Source: an uncultured Acetobacteraceae bacterium (GTDB lineage Bacteria; Pseudomonadota; Alphaproteobacteria; Acetobacterales; Acetobacteraceae). Taken from it: 18,543 nt of DNA. The stretch lies in NCBI GenBank assembly GCA_903839965.1, contig CAIMEK010000236.1:1-18543 (forward strand), read 5' to 3'. The translations under genes were made by a program, and so were the position numbers. The notes beneath the pieces were generated by a model. The model saw nothing but the letters and a program-made list of their open reading frames with translations. It was not told where the DNA came from and did no database searches. Shown one piece after another: positions 1 through 7,315 of this stretch. Within the stretch, counting starts at the first letter, position 1. Every line of letters starts with the position of its first letter.

Positions 1-498
1 CCGGCGCCGGCGCCCCCCCCGCCGCCACCACCGCAGACCGAAGCCGAGGCGCCGCCCCCACCGCCGCCACCGCAGACCGAGGCCGAGGCGCCGCCCCCAC
101 CGCCGCCGCCGCCACCACAGACCGAAGCCGAGGCGCCGCCGAAGCTGCCGGAAAAGCCGGCGTGGCAGCCCACCGCGCTGCTCGGCGCCGGCACGCTGGG
201 GGCGACGGAAATCGTCGGCAATCCGCTGCTGCCGGCGGTCGGCGAACGGGGCAATCTGCCGCCACCCTATCCGCCGCTGTCCGCGCAACTCGGCGAACAG
301 GGCGAGGTGGTGGTGCGCATGCTGATCGGGCGGGACGGGTCGGTCACCGCGGTCGAGGTGCTGCAGACCTCGGGCTATCCGCGGCTCGACGAGGCGGCCC
401 AGGCGGCCACCGCGCGCTGGCGGTTCACCCCGGCGGTGCGCAACGGCCAGGCCGTGGAGTCGGACCAGGTGCTGGCGATACACTTCCGGCTGAACTGA
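1..498 (+). CDS. tonB: Energy transducer TonB, C-terminal part (5' end outside window)
   Basis: TonB links the inner-membrane ExbB/ExbD motor to TonB-dependent outer-membrane receptors across the periplasm. The frame is open from base 1 to a TGA at 496-498, so the N-terminal membrane anchor lies outside the window. The visible part begins with a Pro-rich, Glu-containing linker (residues 1-60 of the fragment), which is the usual periplasm-spanning segment. A typical TonB C-terminal domain follows: a PPYPPLS motif, then GEVVVRMLIGRDGSV, SGYPRLDEAA and RWRFTPAVRNGQ, ending in AIHFRLN. Only 16 bases separate it from the cobalamin adenosyltransferase gene, so the two are probably co-transcribed. 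The BtuB-like receptor at 4974-6956 is a plausible partner, but TonB proteins often serve several receptors. Confidence 0.9.
   Translation, partial: PAPAPPPPPPPQTEAEAPPPPPPPQTEAEAPPPPPPPPPQTEAEAPPKLPEKPAWQPTALLGAGTLGATEIVGNPLLPAVGERGNLPPPYPPLSAQLGEQGEVVVRMLIGRDGSVTAVEVLQTSGYPRLDEAAQAATARWRFTPAVRNGQAVESDQVLAIHFRLN
34..141 (+). repeat. Imperfect tandem repeat encoding the QTEAEAPPPP linker
   Basis: Three copies of a unit beginning CAGACCGA start at 34, 73 and 118, so the spacings are 39 and 45 bases and stay in frame. Each copy encodes QTEAEAPP followed by a run of prolines whose length differs between copies. This is a low-complexity coding repeat inside the TonB linker. It is likely to vary in length by slippage or unequal recombination without breaking the frame. 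Confidence 0.85.
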
Positions 499-514
499 CC
501 GCGGGGAAACGGCA

Positions 515-1069
515 ATGGTACGGATCGACCGGGTGACGACGCGCGGCGGCGACGGCGGGCAGACCTCGCTCGGCGACGGCGAGCGGGTGGCCAAGGACGC
601 GCCGCGCATCGAGGCGCTGGGCGCGGTGGACGAGGCCAACGCGGCGCTCGGCGTGCTGCGCGCGGGCCTGGCCGGGGAGGCCTGGGCGGAGGACATGCTG
701 GGGCGGATGCAGAACGACCTGTTCGACATCGGCGCCGACCTGTGCGTGCCGGGCGAGGCCGGCGACCGGCTGCGCCTGACCGAGGCGCCGGTGCTGCGGC
801 TGGAGCGGGAAGTGGCGGCGATGACGGCGGGGCTGCCGGCGCTGACCAGCTTCGTGCTGCCGGGCGGCACGCCGGCGGCGGCGCAGGCGCATGTGGCGCG
901 CACGGTGCTGCGGCGGGCAGAGCGGCGGGTGGTGTCGCTGGCCCGCGCGGAGGCGCTGAATCCGCTGCTGGTGCGCTACCTGAACCGCGCCTCGGACCAC
1001 CTGTTTGTTCTTGCCCGGCGGCTGAACGCGGGAACGGACGTACTGTGGGTGCCCGGCGCCGGGCGGTAA
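515..1069 (+). CDS. pduO: PduO-type cob(I)alamin adenosyltransferase
   Basis: This 184-residue protein should transfer the adenosyl group of ATP to cob(I)alamin or a corrinoid precursor, giving adenosylcobalamin in the cytoplasm. The family signature is clear. TTRGGDGGQTSLGDG (residues 8-22) is the ATP-binding N-terminal motif, followed by the stretch VAKDAPRIEALGAVDEANAALG, whose K-D-x-x-RIEA-x-G-x-VDE core is typical. RMQNDLFDIGADL lies near residues 64-76, and FVLPGGTPAAAQAH then RTVLRRAERR near 112-137. LNRASDHLFVLAR lies near the C-terminus. The length is normal for the single-domain family. The ATG at 515 has a GGGGAAA purine stretch about 6 bases upstream. The gene follows tonB closely and ends 10 bases before the stop of a convergent gene. 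The non-homologous CobA/BtuR adenosyltransferase family is excluded by these motifs. Confidence 0.93.
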   Translation: MVRIDRVTTRGGDGGQTSLGDGERVAKDAPRIEALGAVDEANAALGVLRAGLAGEAWAEDMLGRMQNDLFDIGADLCVPGEAGDRLRLTEAPVLRLEREVAAMTAGLPALTSFVLPGGTPAAAQAHVARTVLRRAERRVVSLARAEALNPLLVRYLNRASDHLFVLARRLNAGTDVLWVPGAGR

Positions 1070-1079
1070 GGCGGTTGCA

Positions 1080-2138
1080 TCAGCGCTGCGGGCCGAACAG
1101 CTTGCCGAGTTCGGCCACCGGGCGGAACGCGGTGGTGACGTCGCCGACCAGGATCGGGTTGCGCGGGTCGAGCACCAGCACCGGCGCGCCTTCGGCCATG
1201 TCGAAATTCTCCAGGCTGGCCCACACCAGGTTCGGCGACATCGCGGCGTTGAAATAGAAGGTGCGGTTGGTCAGGTCGACCAGGCTCATCCATTTCGGGT
1301 CCCACACGTCCGTCGAGCCGCCGCCGGAGTAGTCGTGCGCGCCGAACGGCACCTGGGCATCGCGGATCACCGACAGCAGCATGGCGGCGGCCTGGCGGTA
1401 GGTCTCCGGCCGCGGCAGCGTCGACAGATAGGTGGAAAGCCGCACGAACCGGCTCATCGGGTCGATGTCGCCGGGCGTTGGCAGGGCGCCGCCGAATGCC
1501 TTGTAGCGTTTCAGGTTCTCCAGTTGCTGCGGGTAGGCCGGCTCGTTGGTCATCACCGCGTACTGCCGGCCGTGGTGCACGGTCAGCTTGCCGTCGATGA
1601 ATTCGATGACCGCGGAATCGCCGCCGGCGTCCTCGATCGCGACGTGCACCGGCAGCACCTTGGCCGCGCCGGCGACCAGCACCGGCGCGGCGACGATCTG
1701 GATGCGCGGCAGGTCGACCAGGGCGTCCTGCACGGTGGCGAAATTGTCGAGCAGGTACTGCGCCCAGAGCACGTAGGAGAGGCCGGGGCGGCCGTCGCGC
1801 GGCTCGTAGCTGGCGTCCTGCAGCCACAGCAGGTGGGCGCCCAGGCCCTTTTCGTTCACCCCGTCGTCGATGCCCGCGCCCTGCATCGCGGAAACCGCGA
1901 GGCTGGCGAATTTCGACGTCCAGCGCAGCGCCCCCTCGAAGTCGCCGCCGTGGCGGTGCAGCCCGCGCGGGAACATGACGAGGTTCGGCAGGTCGTCGGT
2001 ATAGAATTCCATGGTGCGGGCGGCCAGCACCGCCTGGCCGTTGTCGCCCCAGAGAACGCGCGAGCAGGCTTCGGCAGCCGGTCTGCACAGCACGGCAACG
2101 GCAATGATTGCGCTACCGAAAAGCAGGGCTCGGCGCAT
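1080..2138 (-). CDS. Secreted linear amide C-N hydrolase (choloylglycine hydrolase / penicillin V acylase family, Ntn fold)
   Basis: The 352-residue precursor has a signal peptide (residues 1-24, ending AAEA) directly before Cys25. That is the arrangement expected if cleavage exposes the catalytic N-terminal cysteine of an Ntn hydrolase. Family landmarks follow: CSRVLW (25-30), ARTMEF (40-45, with the conserved Arg41), GVNEKGL (93-99), MTNEP (196-200, with the conserved Asn) and MSRFVR (228-233, with an Arg likely in the active site). Known members hydrolyse conjugated bile salts, penicillin V or N-acyl homoserine lactones; the substrate cannot be read from sequence. Glu44 occupies the place often held by Asp. 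The ATG at 2138 has a strong GGAGG site. It lies 63 bases downstream of the TauE/SafE gene on the same strand and may share its transcript. Confidence 0.85.
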   Translation of the reverse strand: MRRALLFGSAIIAVAVLCRPAAEACSRVLWGDNGQAVLAARTMEFYTDDLPNLVMFPRGLHRHGGDFEGALRWTSKFASLAVSAMQGAGIDDGVNEKGLGAHLLWLQDASYEPRDGRPGLSYVLWAQYLLDNFATVQDALVDLPRIQIVAAPVLVAGAAKVLPVHVAIEDAGGDSAVIEFIDGKLTVHHGRQYAVMTNEPAYPQQLENLKRYKAFGGALPTPGDIDPMSRFVRLSTYLSTLPRPETYRQAAAMLLSVIRDAQVPFGAHDYSGGGSTDVWDPKWMSLVDLTNRTFYFNAAMSPNLVWASLENFDMAEGAPVLVLDPRNPILVGDVTTAFRPVAELGKLFGPQR

Positions 2139-2201
2139 GGCGGAACCTCCATCGGGCTGACGTTTCAGGTTAGCACCGATTCGGCGGGTCCCGCCAGGAC
2201 C

Positions 2202-2981
2202 TCAGAACACCAGTTGCGCGCCGACCACGGCGAGTACGGTGGCGAGCATGCCGCGCATCACCACGTCGGGCACCCGTGTCGCGGTGTAGCTGGACAGCAC
2301 GATGCCCGGAATGGAACCGCACAGCAGCGACAGCAGCACCGTGGCGTTCACCGAGCCCAGCCACCAGTGGCCAAGCCCGGCGATCAGGGTCAGCGGCACG
2401 GCGTGGGCGATGTCCGAACCGACGATCACCGCCATCGGCCAGCGCGGATAGAGCAGCAGCAGCACCGTGACGCCCAGCGCGCCGGCGCCCACCGAGGAAA
2501 GCGTGACCAGAACGCCGAGCGCCCCCCCGAGGGCGACGGTGAGCACCGCCGCCCGCCGCGGCGCGATCCCCTCCAGCCACGGTCCCGCGAACGCCAGGAA
2601 CTGGTTGCGAAACACCAGCGCGGCCGCGTTCAGCAGCAGCATGACGCCGAGGATGGTGGCGATCACCCCACCGCCATGGCGGCCGAGGCCGGTCCAGGAA
2701 ATCACCAGCAGGGTCAGCACGGTGGTCGGGATGCTGCCGCTGGCCAGGCGCACGACGACCCGCCAGTTCACGGTGCGGTTGAACCCGTGCACCAGGGTGC
2801 CGGCGGTTTTGGTCAGCGCGGCGTAGAGCAGGTCGGTGCCGACCGCGGTGCCGGGTGCGACGCCGAACAGCAACACCAGCAACGGTGTCATCAGGGAGCC
2901 GCCGCCGACGCCGGTCTGGCCCACCAGGAAGCCGACCAGGAACCCCGAAAGCACGTAAAGCGGGTTGATGATGTCGAGCAT
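2202..2981 (-). CDS. TauE/SafE-family sulfite/anion exporter (DUF81)
   Basis: This 259-residue integral membrane protein is made almost entirely of hydrophobic helices, seven to eight by eye. The two-fold family pattern is visible. The N-terminal half has GQTGVGGGSLMTPLL (residues 21-35) and AVGTDLLYAALTKTAGTLVH. The C-terminal half has SSVGAGALGVTVLLLLYP, then VGSDIAHAVPLTLIAGLGHW and CGSIPGI. Members export sulfite, sulfoacetate or related organosulfur anions, but many remain uncharacterised. The ATG at 2981 has a short AGGG sequence close upstream. The 158-base gap upstream, up to the stop of the MBL-fold gene, is richer in A and T than its surroundings and could hold the promoter, though I find no convincing -35/-10 pair. 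The amidase gene follows downstream on the same strand. Confidence 0.88.
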   Translation of the reverse strand: MLDIINPLYVLSGFLVGFLVGQTGVGGGSLMTPLLVLLFGVAPGTAVGTDLLYAALTKTAGTLVHGFNRTVNWRVVVRLASGSIPTTVLTLLVISWTGLGRHGGGVIATILGVMLLLNAAALVFRNQFLAFAGPWLEGIAPRRAAVLTVALGGALGVLVTLSSVGAGALGVTVLLLLYPRWPMAVIVGSDIAHAVPLTLIAGLGHWWLGSVNATVLLSLLCGSIPGIVLSSYTATRVPDVVMRGMLATVLAVVGAQLVF

Positions 2982-3139
2982 GCCCTGTGATGCTCGGGCA
3001 GCCCCGGCGCAGTAGCAAGCATTATCGGGCGGCGCGTCATGGATTGTGTTGACCCATCCACCCAGCCGCGAAGAAAAGCTGTGTTTTTTAGACTGTAAAG
3101 ACGCGTCGAGTCACGCTTAATTCATCTTGTCCGACATGA

Positions 3140-4117
3140 TTACAGACTGAACACCTTACCTACCGCCGCCGGCACCACCACTGCATCGCCGAACGCGCGC
3201 TCCAGCGCGTTCACTCCCCGCCAGCCCGTGCAATGCGCCGGCGCGATCAGGTCCAACCCGAAGCGGGCAAGATCGCGCACGGTATCTGCGATGTTCGCCT
3301 CGGTCGGGCCGGCCAGGTGGAAGCCGCCCATCACGGCATGCAGCCTGATGTCGGGAAAGCAGGTCCGCGCATGGTGCAGCACGTTGACGATACCGGCGTG
3401 CGAGCAGGCACTGAACACCACCAGCCCCTTGTTGCGCACATGCACGGCCAGGAAGCGTTCATCCGCCATCAGCGGGTCCGGCTCCCACGGCGCCTGCCCG
3501 GCGGGGCGCCTGACCTGGCCGGGCAGAGCCTGCTCATAGGCGGTGATCCGGGGGATTTCGCCGCTGACGAAGAACCTGTCGTCGAGCGCGGTCAGTGGGG
3601 CATTGGTAACCACCGGCTCGGCCCCGAAGTTGCGCCATTCCCCCGGCGCAGGAACGGTCTCCATCGGCAGCACGCCGCCGTCGGACTGGCGCATGCCGCG
3701 CTCGTGGAACATGCCGGGATGCAGGTAGAGCGGCACCGGCCTGGCGCCGTTGGCGGCCAGGATCATCGCGAGCGCGCGGGGGATGCCGCCGGCATGGTCC
3801 CAGTGGCCGTGCGAGAGCATCACCGCCTCGATGGCACCGAAATCGATGCCGAGGCGCGTTCCGTTGCGCTCCACCGCGTAATCCACCGGGCCGCCGTCGA
3901 ACAACATGCTGCGGGCCCCGCCCGCGGCGTGCGCGGTGATCACCAGCGACAGGCCGTGATTGGCGCAGCACAGCGATCCGCCGGCCATCAGCCGCATGCC
4001 GCGGCGCTGCAGCCCAGCCCATTCGCGGGTGACGTTGGCGGGCGTGGAGGAGAGGCTGTCGGTGACGTTGTCCACCAGCACCTGGATATCCAGGCGATCG
4101 ACGGGCGCAAGCGGCAT
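3140..4117 (-). CDS. MBL-fold metallohydrolase, dihydropterin aminobenzene phosphate synthase-like
   Basis: This 325-residue protein has the metallo-beta-lactamase fold. The metal motif SHGHWDHAGG covers residues 102-111 (HxHxDH at 103-108). Further likely ligands are His240 in FSACSHAG, His267 in MGGFHL and His295 in PAHCTG. The N-terminal ANHGLSLVI and the SACSHAGIVN and GGFHL blocks fit the subgroup named after the archaeal dihydropterin-ribofuranosylaminobenzene 5'-phosphate synthase. Most bacterial members of that subgroup have no proven substrate. I chose the ATG at 4117 because the product then begins MPLAPVDRLDIQVLVDN, close to the first core strand. The longer in-frame start at 4243 would add 42 residues unlike the family and overlap the divergent DUF1847 start. 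The product is probably cytoplasmic, as no signal peptide is seen. Confidence 0.85.
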   Translation of the reverse strand: MPLAPVDRLDIQVLVDNVTDSLSSTPANVTREWAGLQRRGMRLMAGGSLCCANHGLSLVITAHAAGGARSMLFDGGPVDYAVERNGTRLGIDFGAIEAVMLSHGHWDHAGGIPRALAMILAANGARPVPLYLHPGMFHERGMRQSDGGVLPMETVPAPGEWRNFGAEPVVTNAPLTALDDRFFVSGEIPRITAYEQALPGQVRRPAGQAPWEPDPLMADERFLAVHVRNKGLVVFSACSHAGIVNVLHHARTCFPDIRLHAVMGGFHLAGPTEANIADTVRDLARFGLDLIAPAHCTGWRGVNALERAFGDAVVVPAAVGKVFSL

Positions 4118-4124
4118 CGGGGGT

Positions 4125-4159
4125 GGCCTTGCCGGAAAGGCCAAGCATCCGCGAAGGAT
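4125..4159 (-). promoter_or_regulatory. Two short hairpins in the leader of the MBL-fold gene
   Basis: GGCCTT (4125-4130) pairs with AAGGCC (4137-4142) across a 6-base loop. CATCC and GGATG form a second small stem within about 4146-4159. Read on the minus strand, both lie within 45 bases upstream of the chosen ATG at 4117, where no clear Shine-Dalgarno sequence is present. They could influence ribosome access, but the stems are short and may be chance in DNA this GC-rich. Confidence 0.3.
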
Positions 4160-4241
4160 GGGCGGAAAGCAACCGGAACCGAAACGCAACCCGGCGATTC
4201 CGTCATTGCGAAGGCCGCCGATCGGCGTCAAACCTGTCGCC

Positions 4242-4922
4242 ATGACCTACACCGATCCGACCTGCGTCGATTGCCCCCCCACCGTGCGGGCCTGCCGCAC
4301 CGCCGAAGCCGCCGTGCGCGGGCCCGGCTTCTGCCCCGCCAAGATCGACCCCGAGACCCAGGCCAGGGCGCGCGCGCTCTACGACGACCCCGAATCGGCG
4401 CGCATGGCCCGCTGCTCCGCGGTGGTGGAAAGCGCGGGCTACTGCAAATGGACCCGCGTGCAGGAGGTGATCGAATTCGCCAAACGCATGGGCTGGCACA
4501 AGATCGGCATCGCCACCTGCGTCGGGCTGCTCGACCTGTCGAACGTGCTGGCCGGCATCCTGCAGAGCCACGGGCTGGAGGTGATCTCGGTCGCCTGCAA
4601 GAACGGCAGCATCCCGAAGGAGGAGCTGGGCGTGACCGACGCCGAGAAGGTGCGACCCGGCGGCTTCGAGGCCGCCTGCAACCCGATCGCGCAGGCCGAG
4701 CTGCTGAACGCGCACGGGGCCGAGTTCAACGTGGTGATGGGGCTGTGCGTGGGCCACGACAGCCTGTTCTTCAAACACGCCAACGCGCCGACCACCGTGC
4801 TGGTCGCCAAGGACCGCGTGCTCGGCCACAACCCGGTGGCGGCGTTGGAGATGGCCGGTGGCTACTACGCGCACCTGTACGGGCCGCTGAAGGCGGCGGT
4901 GAAGCGGCGCGGCAAAAAGTAG
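4242..4922 (+). CDS. DUF1847 family Cys-rich protein, probable metal binder
   Basis: This 226-residue protein matches the DUF1847 pattern; its function is unknown. It is rich in cysteine (Cys8, 11, 18, 31, 58, 68, 93, 119, 146 and 169). The N-terminal CVDCPPTVRAC and GPGFCPAK cluster looks like a metal or Fe-S site. The C-terminal part has conserved-looking blocks: GIATCVGLLDLSN (89-101), ISVACKNG (115-122), ACNPIAQAELLN (145-156), GLCVGHDSLFFKHANAP (167-183) and LVAKDRVLGHNP (187-198). I use the ATG at 4242 because it places the Cys cluster at the N-terminus; no clear Shine-Dalgarno sequence precedes it. The gene diverges from the MBL-fold gene across 124 bases, so the two may share a regulatory region. 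It ends in TAG and converges on the receptor gene. Confidence 0.85.
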   Translation: MTYTDPTCVDCPPTVRACRTAEAAVRGPGFCPAKIDPETQARARALYDDPESARMARCSAVVESAGYCKWTRVQEVIEFAKRMGWHKIGIATCVGLLDLSNVLAGILQSHGLEVISVACKNGSIPKEELGVTDAEKVRPGGFEAACNPIAQAELLNAHGAEFNVVMGLCVGHDSLFFKHANAPTTVLVAKDRVLGHNPVAALEMAGGYYAHLYGPLKAAVKRRGKK

Positions 4923-4939
4923 CGCCGCCCGCGGGACCC

Positions 4940-4966
4940 CTCCCCCCGGCCCCTTCCCAGGGGGAG
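4940..4966. terminator. GC-rich inverted repeat between convergent genes
   Basis: CTCCCCC (4940-4946) and GGGGGAG (4960-4966) form a 7-bp stem with a 13-base pyrimidine-rich loop. The repeat lies 17 bases after the DUF1847 stop and 8 bases before the convergent receptor stop, a sensible place for a bidirectional terminator. No T-run follows on either strand, so intrinsic termination is uncertain. C-rich/G-rich elements of this style are often dispersed repeats in high-GC genomes. Confidence 0.45.
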
Positions 4967-4973
4967 AAGTGGG

Positions 4974-6956
4974 TCAGTACCTCAGGCGGGCGCCGGCCAG
5001 GAAGCTGGGTCCGGGGGTCTGGAAGCCGCTGGCGGGCTCGTAGCGCGAGCCGCCGATGTTGCGGGCGTCGACGAACAGGGTGACCTTCGGCGTCACCGCG
5101 TAGCTCACCGCCAGATTGAAGATCAGCCCCTGCCGGGTCATGCCGAGGCCGGCCGGGAAGCCGTTGTCGTCGACCAGGTAGTCCATGTCGCCCGAGGCAT
5201 AGATCAGCTCCGGCGCGATGGTCAGCCCTGGCAGCGGGGTGGCGCGCAGGCTGGCGCTGGCCTGGTTGCGCGGCCGGCGCAGCAGCGCCGCGCCGTTGCC
5301 GCCATGCGCGTCGGTATAGGTCCACGACAGCACCGCCTCGGCCCAGTCGACCGGCCGCAGCGTCACGCTGGCCTCGACGCCGCTGGTGCGCGCGTGCGCG
5401 ACGTTCTGCGCGGTGGAGGAGGAAAAGTCCGGCGCATAGACGACCTGGATGAGGTCGCGGATGCGGTTGGCGAACAGCGTGACGTCGACGGTGGCGCCGT
5501 CGCGCCGGCCCAGCACGGGAACGTCGACCGCCCAGCCCACCTCGCCGCCTTCGCTGCGCTCGGGCCGCAGCGCCGGGTTGCCGACGTAGCCGAAGCTGTC
5601 GACGCCGAACAGGTCGTAGAGCGACGGCGCCCGGAAGCCGGTGCCGTACGACAGCTTCAGCCGCGACCACAGCTCCGGCAGCGCCAGCACGCCGCCGGTG
5701 CGCCAGGTGAAGGCGTCCCCGCCATAGGTGGCGCTTTCCTGGCGCAGCCCGGCGCTCAGCGTCAGCCGGCCGAACAGCGTGGTCTGCAGGCCGGCGGTGC
5801 CGGCGGTGTGTTTGGCATTGGCGCTCACGTCGGAGACGAACGGGAAGCCGCCGAAGCTTTGGTTCAGGTGCGAACTGGAACTGTCCATCAGGTGCTCGGC
5901 ACCGAAGGTGAGCGCGCTGCTGCGGGCGGCGCCCCAGTCCGGCAGGTGCACCGTGTTGGCCCACTCGAACGCGGTGCGCCTGCCGTTGTAGCGGGTGGTG
6001 CCGGAGGTCTGGTTCGGGTCGGCCGGCTCCAGCGGTTCGTTGTAGCGGCGCAGCGTGTCGAGATGGGCCACCGAGAAAGCGGTCTCCCACACGCCGTCGA
6101 ACAGTTTGGAGGTCACGCCGAGCCGGCCGATGAAGCTGCGGTCCCGCCCCGTGTAGTCGTTGGCGTCGTAGGCCGGCGAGCCCAGCTCATCGAGCCCGAA
6201 CACCGAGGTGCGGTAGCGCAGCAAGCCATAGAAGCGGGTGCCCTCGATCGGGGTGATGCCGAGGTTGAGGGTGGCGAGCTGCGAGCGGTAACCGTTGCGC
6301 GCGCCGGTGTAGACGCGTTCGCGCTTCGGCGTGCTGTCCGAGCCGTCCTGCGAGCGCCCCTCGACGGCGGCGCTATAGTCGAACATGCCCTCCGCGCCGT
6401 ACAGCGTGGCGCCGGCCAGGCCGTTGATCGGCAGCCCGCCGGCCAGCACCGCGGTGGCGTGCGGGCCGCCGCTGCCCTTGCGGGTGATCAGGTTGATCAC
6501 CCCGCCGATGGCGCCGGACCCGTACAGCCCCGACATCGGCCCGCGCACCACCTCGATGCGCTCCACGTCGGCCAGCGAATCGACGCCGAAGTTGAACGCG
6601 CCGGAGGGGTCGGACGGGTCGTTCAGCGGCGCCCCGTCGCGCAGCACCAGCACGTGGTTGGAATTGGTGCCGCGAATGAACACGCTGGCGTTGCCGCCGT
6701 TGCCGCCGGACTGCACCAGGCGCAGCCCCGGCACCGCCGACAGGGCGTCGGTGAGCGTGGTGTAGCCGCGGGTCTCGATGGTGCGGCGGTCGATGACGGT
6801 GACGCCGGCGGGGATCTGCTCGGCCAGGGTGGGAATGCGGGTGGCGGTGATGACGCGCTCGGGCAGCAGCACGTCGTTGGCGGCGGCGGGGGGAGCATCC
6901 TGCGCCCAGGCGCAGGTGGGCAGGGCAAAAACGAACGACAGCAGCAGGCGGCGCAT
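4974..6956 (-). CDS. btuB: TonB-dependent outer-membrane receptor, BtuB-like (vitamin B12)
   Basis: This 660-residue receptor should import cobalamin or another corrinoid across the outer membrane. A signal peptide covers about residues 1-18 (ends CAWAQ). Next come a TonB-box-like segment VITATR (about 35-40), a plug domain (about 45-155) with SVFIRGTNSNHVLVLRDG and RIEVVRGPMSGLYGSGAIGG, and a 22-strand-type barrel. The barrel includes YGTGFRAPSLYDLFG and NPALRPERSEGGEVGW and ends LAGARLRY with the usual C-terminal aromatic. The ATG at 6956 is preferred over an in-frame start 11 codons upstream: it has GGAG 6 bases upstream and begins directly with the signal peptide. Substrate assignment rests mainly on the cobalamin riboswitch in its leader, supported by the adenosyltransferase gene nearby. 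Expression should fall when intracellular cobalamin is high. Confidence 0.92.
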   Translation of the reverse strand: MRRLLLSFVFALPTCAWAQDAPPAAANDVLLPERVITATRIPTLAEQIPAGVTVIDRRTIETRGYTTLTDALSAVPGLRLVQSGGNGGNASVFIRGTNSNHVLVLRDGAPLNDPSDPSGAFNFGVDSLADVERIEVVRGPMSGLYGSGAIGGVINLITRKGSGGPHATAVLAGGLPINGLAGATLYGAEGMFDYSAAVEGRSQDGSDSTPKRERVYTGARNGYRSQLATLNLGITPIEGTRFYGLLRYRTSVFGLDELGSPAYDANDYTGRDRSFIGRLGVTSKLFDGVWETAFSVAHLDTLRRYNEPLEPADPNQTSGTTRYNGRRTAFEWANTVHLPDWGAARSSALTFGAEHLMDSSSSHLNQSFGGFPFVSDVSANAKHTAGTAGLQTTLFGRLTLSAGLRQESATYGGDAFTWRTGGVLALPELWSRLKLSYGTGFRAPSLYDLFGVDSFGYVGNPALRPERSEGGEVGWAVDVPVLGRRDGATVDVTLFANRIRDLIQVVYAPDFSSSTAQNVAHARTSGVEASVTLRPVDWAEAVLSWTYTDAHGGNGAALLRRPRNQASASLRATPLPGLTIAPELIYASGDMDYLVDDNGFPAGLGMTRQGLIFNLAVSYAVTPKVTLFVDARNIGGSRYEPASGFQTPGPSFLAGARLRY

Positions 6957-6975
6957 GCGAAACTCCGTGCGGCGG

Positions 6976-6995
6976 GGACCCTTCGGCAAGGGTCC
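6976..6995 (-). promoter_or_regulatory. Perfect hairpin between riboswitch and btuB ribosome-binding site
   Basis: On the minus strand GGACCCTT and AAGGGTCC form a perfect 8-bp stem around the 4-base loop GCCG. It lies between the riboswitch aptamer and the GGAG site of btuB, 9 bases upstream of that site. No U-run follows, so it is not a standard terminator. It may belong to the expression platform that controls translation initiation. Confidence 0.5.
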
Positions 6996-7071
6996 GATCG
7001 ACAGGTCGAATGCCGCCTACGGGTCTCTCTCCCGCTGCGCCGGCTTACCCCGCCCGTCGCGCGCGCGCAGT

Positions 7072-7267
7072 CTCGGTGCCGGCCGGTCTCCTGGCTCGCG
7101 GCGTCCGGCCCCGCCTTCTCGCCCCGTACCCGGGGGCAATGGCCGTGGGGACCGGCAGCGGACGCCTCAGCGTCGCATCGCCGCCTACAGTTGCGGGGGC
7201 AGCCGCGGCCTGACCCTGGGGGCCATTCGCGCGTTCCCGTTTCAGCCCTTGCGGGCCACCGTCACCT
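7072..7267 (-). promoter_or_regulatory. Cobalamin riboswitch upstream of btuB
   Basis: Read on the minus strand, the conserved elements appear in the right order. A GGTGACGGTGGCC P1-side segment lies near 7254-7266, followed by an ACGGGAACGCG segment. The B12 box, with the core CGCAACTGTAGGCGG, covers about 7181-7204. The 3' conserved GAGCCAGGAGACCGGCC lies near 7080-7097, and GGCACC can close the outer stem near 7074-7079. The outer boundaries are estimates. The aptamer ends about 115 bases before the btuB ATG. The class binds adenosyl- or other cobalamins and usually reduces receptor expression in Gram-negative bacteria by blocking translation. Confidence 0.93.
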
Positions 7268-7315
7268 GGGGCGACAGTAGCCACCCGTGCCGGGAAACGC
7301 CAGGGGCGAAACGTT

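Noticed and set aside
2183..2195. GGCGGG/CCCGCC inverted repeat after the TauE/SafE stop
   Set aside because: The arms are separated by a single base, leaving only a short usable stem once a loop is allowed; not convincing as a terminator in DNA this GC-rich.
1335..2990. Open frame of 551 codons on the plus strand across the amidase and TauE/SafE genes
   Set aside because: It covers two motif-supported minus-strand genes and their gap; the product is His/Gln/Arg-rich noise.
4118..4243. Longer start (4243) for the MBL-fold gene
   Set aside because: The 42 extra residues are unlike the family and would overlap the divergent DUF1847 start; the ATG at 4117 gives a normal N-terminus.
5304..7280. 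Open frame of 658 codons on the plus strand opposite btuB and its riboswitch
   Set aside because: It is antisense to a clear receptor and runs through the riboswitch; the composition is that of a shadow frame.
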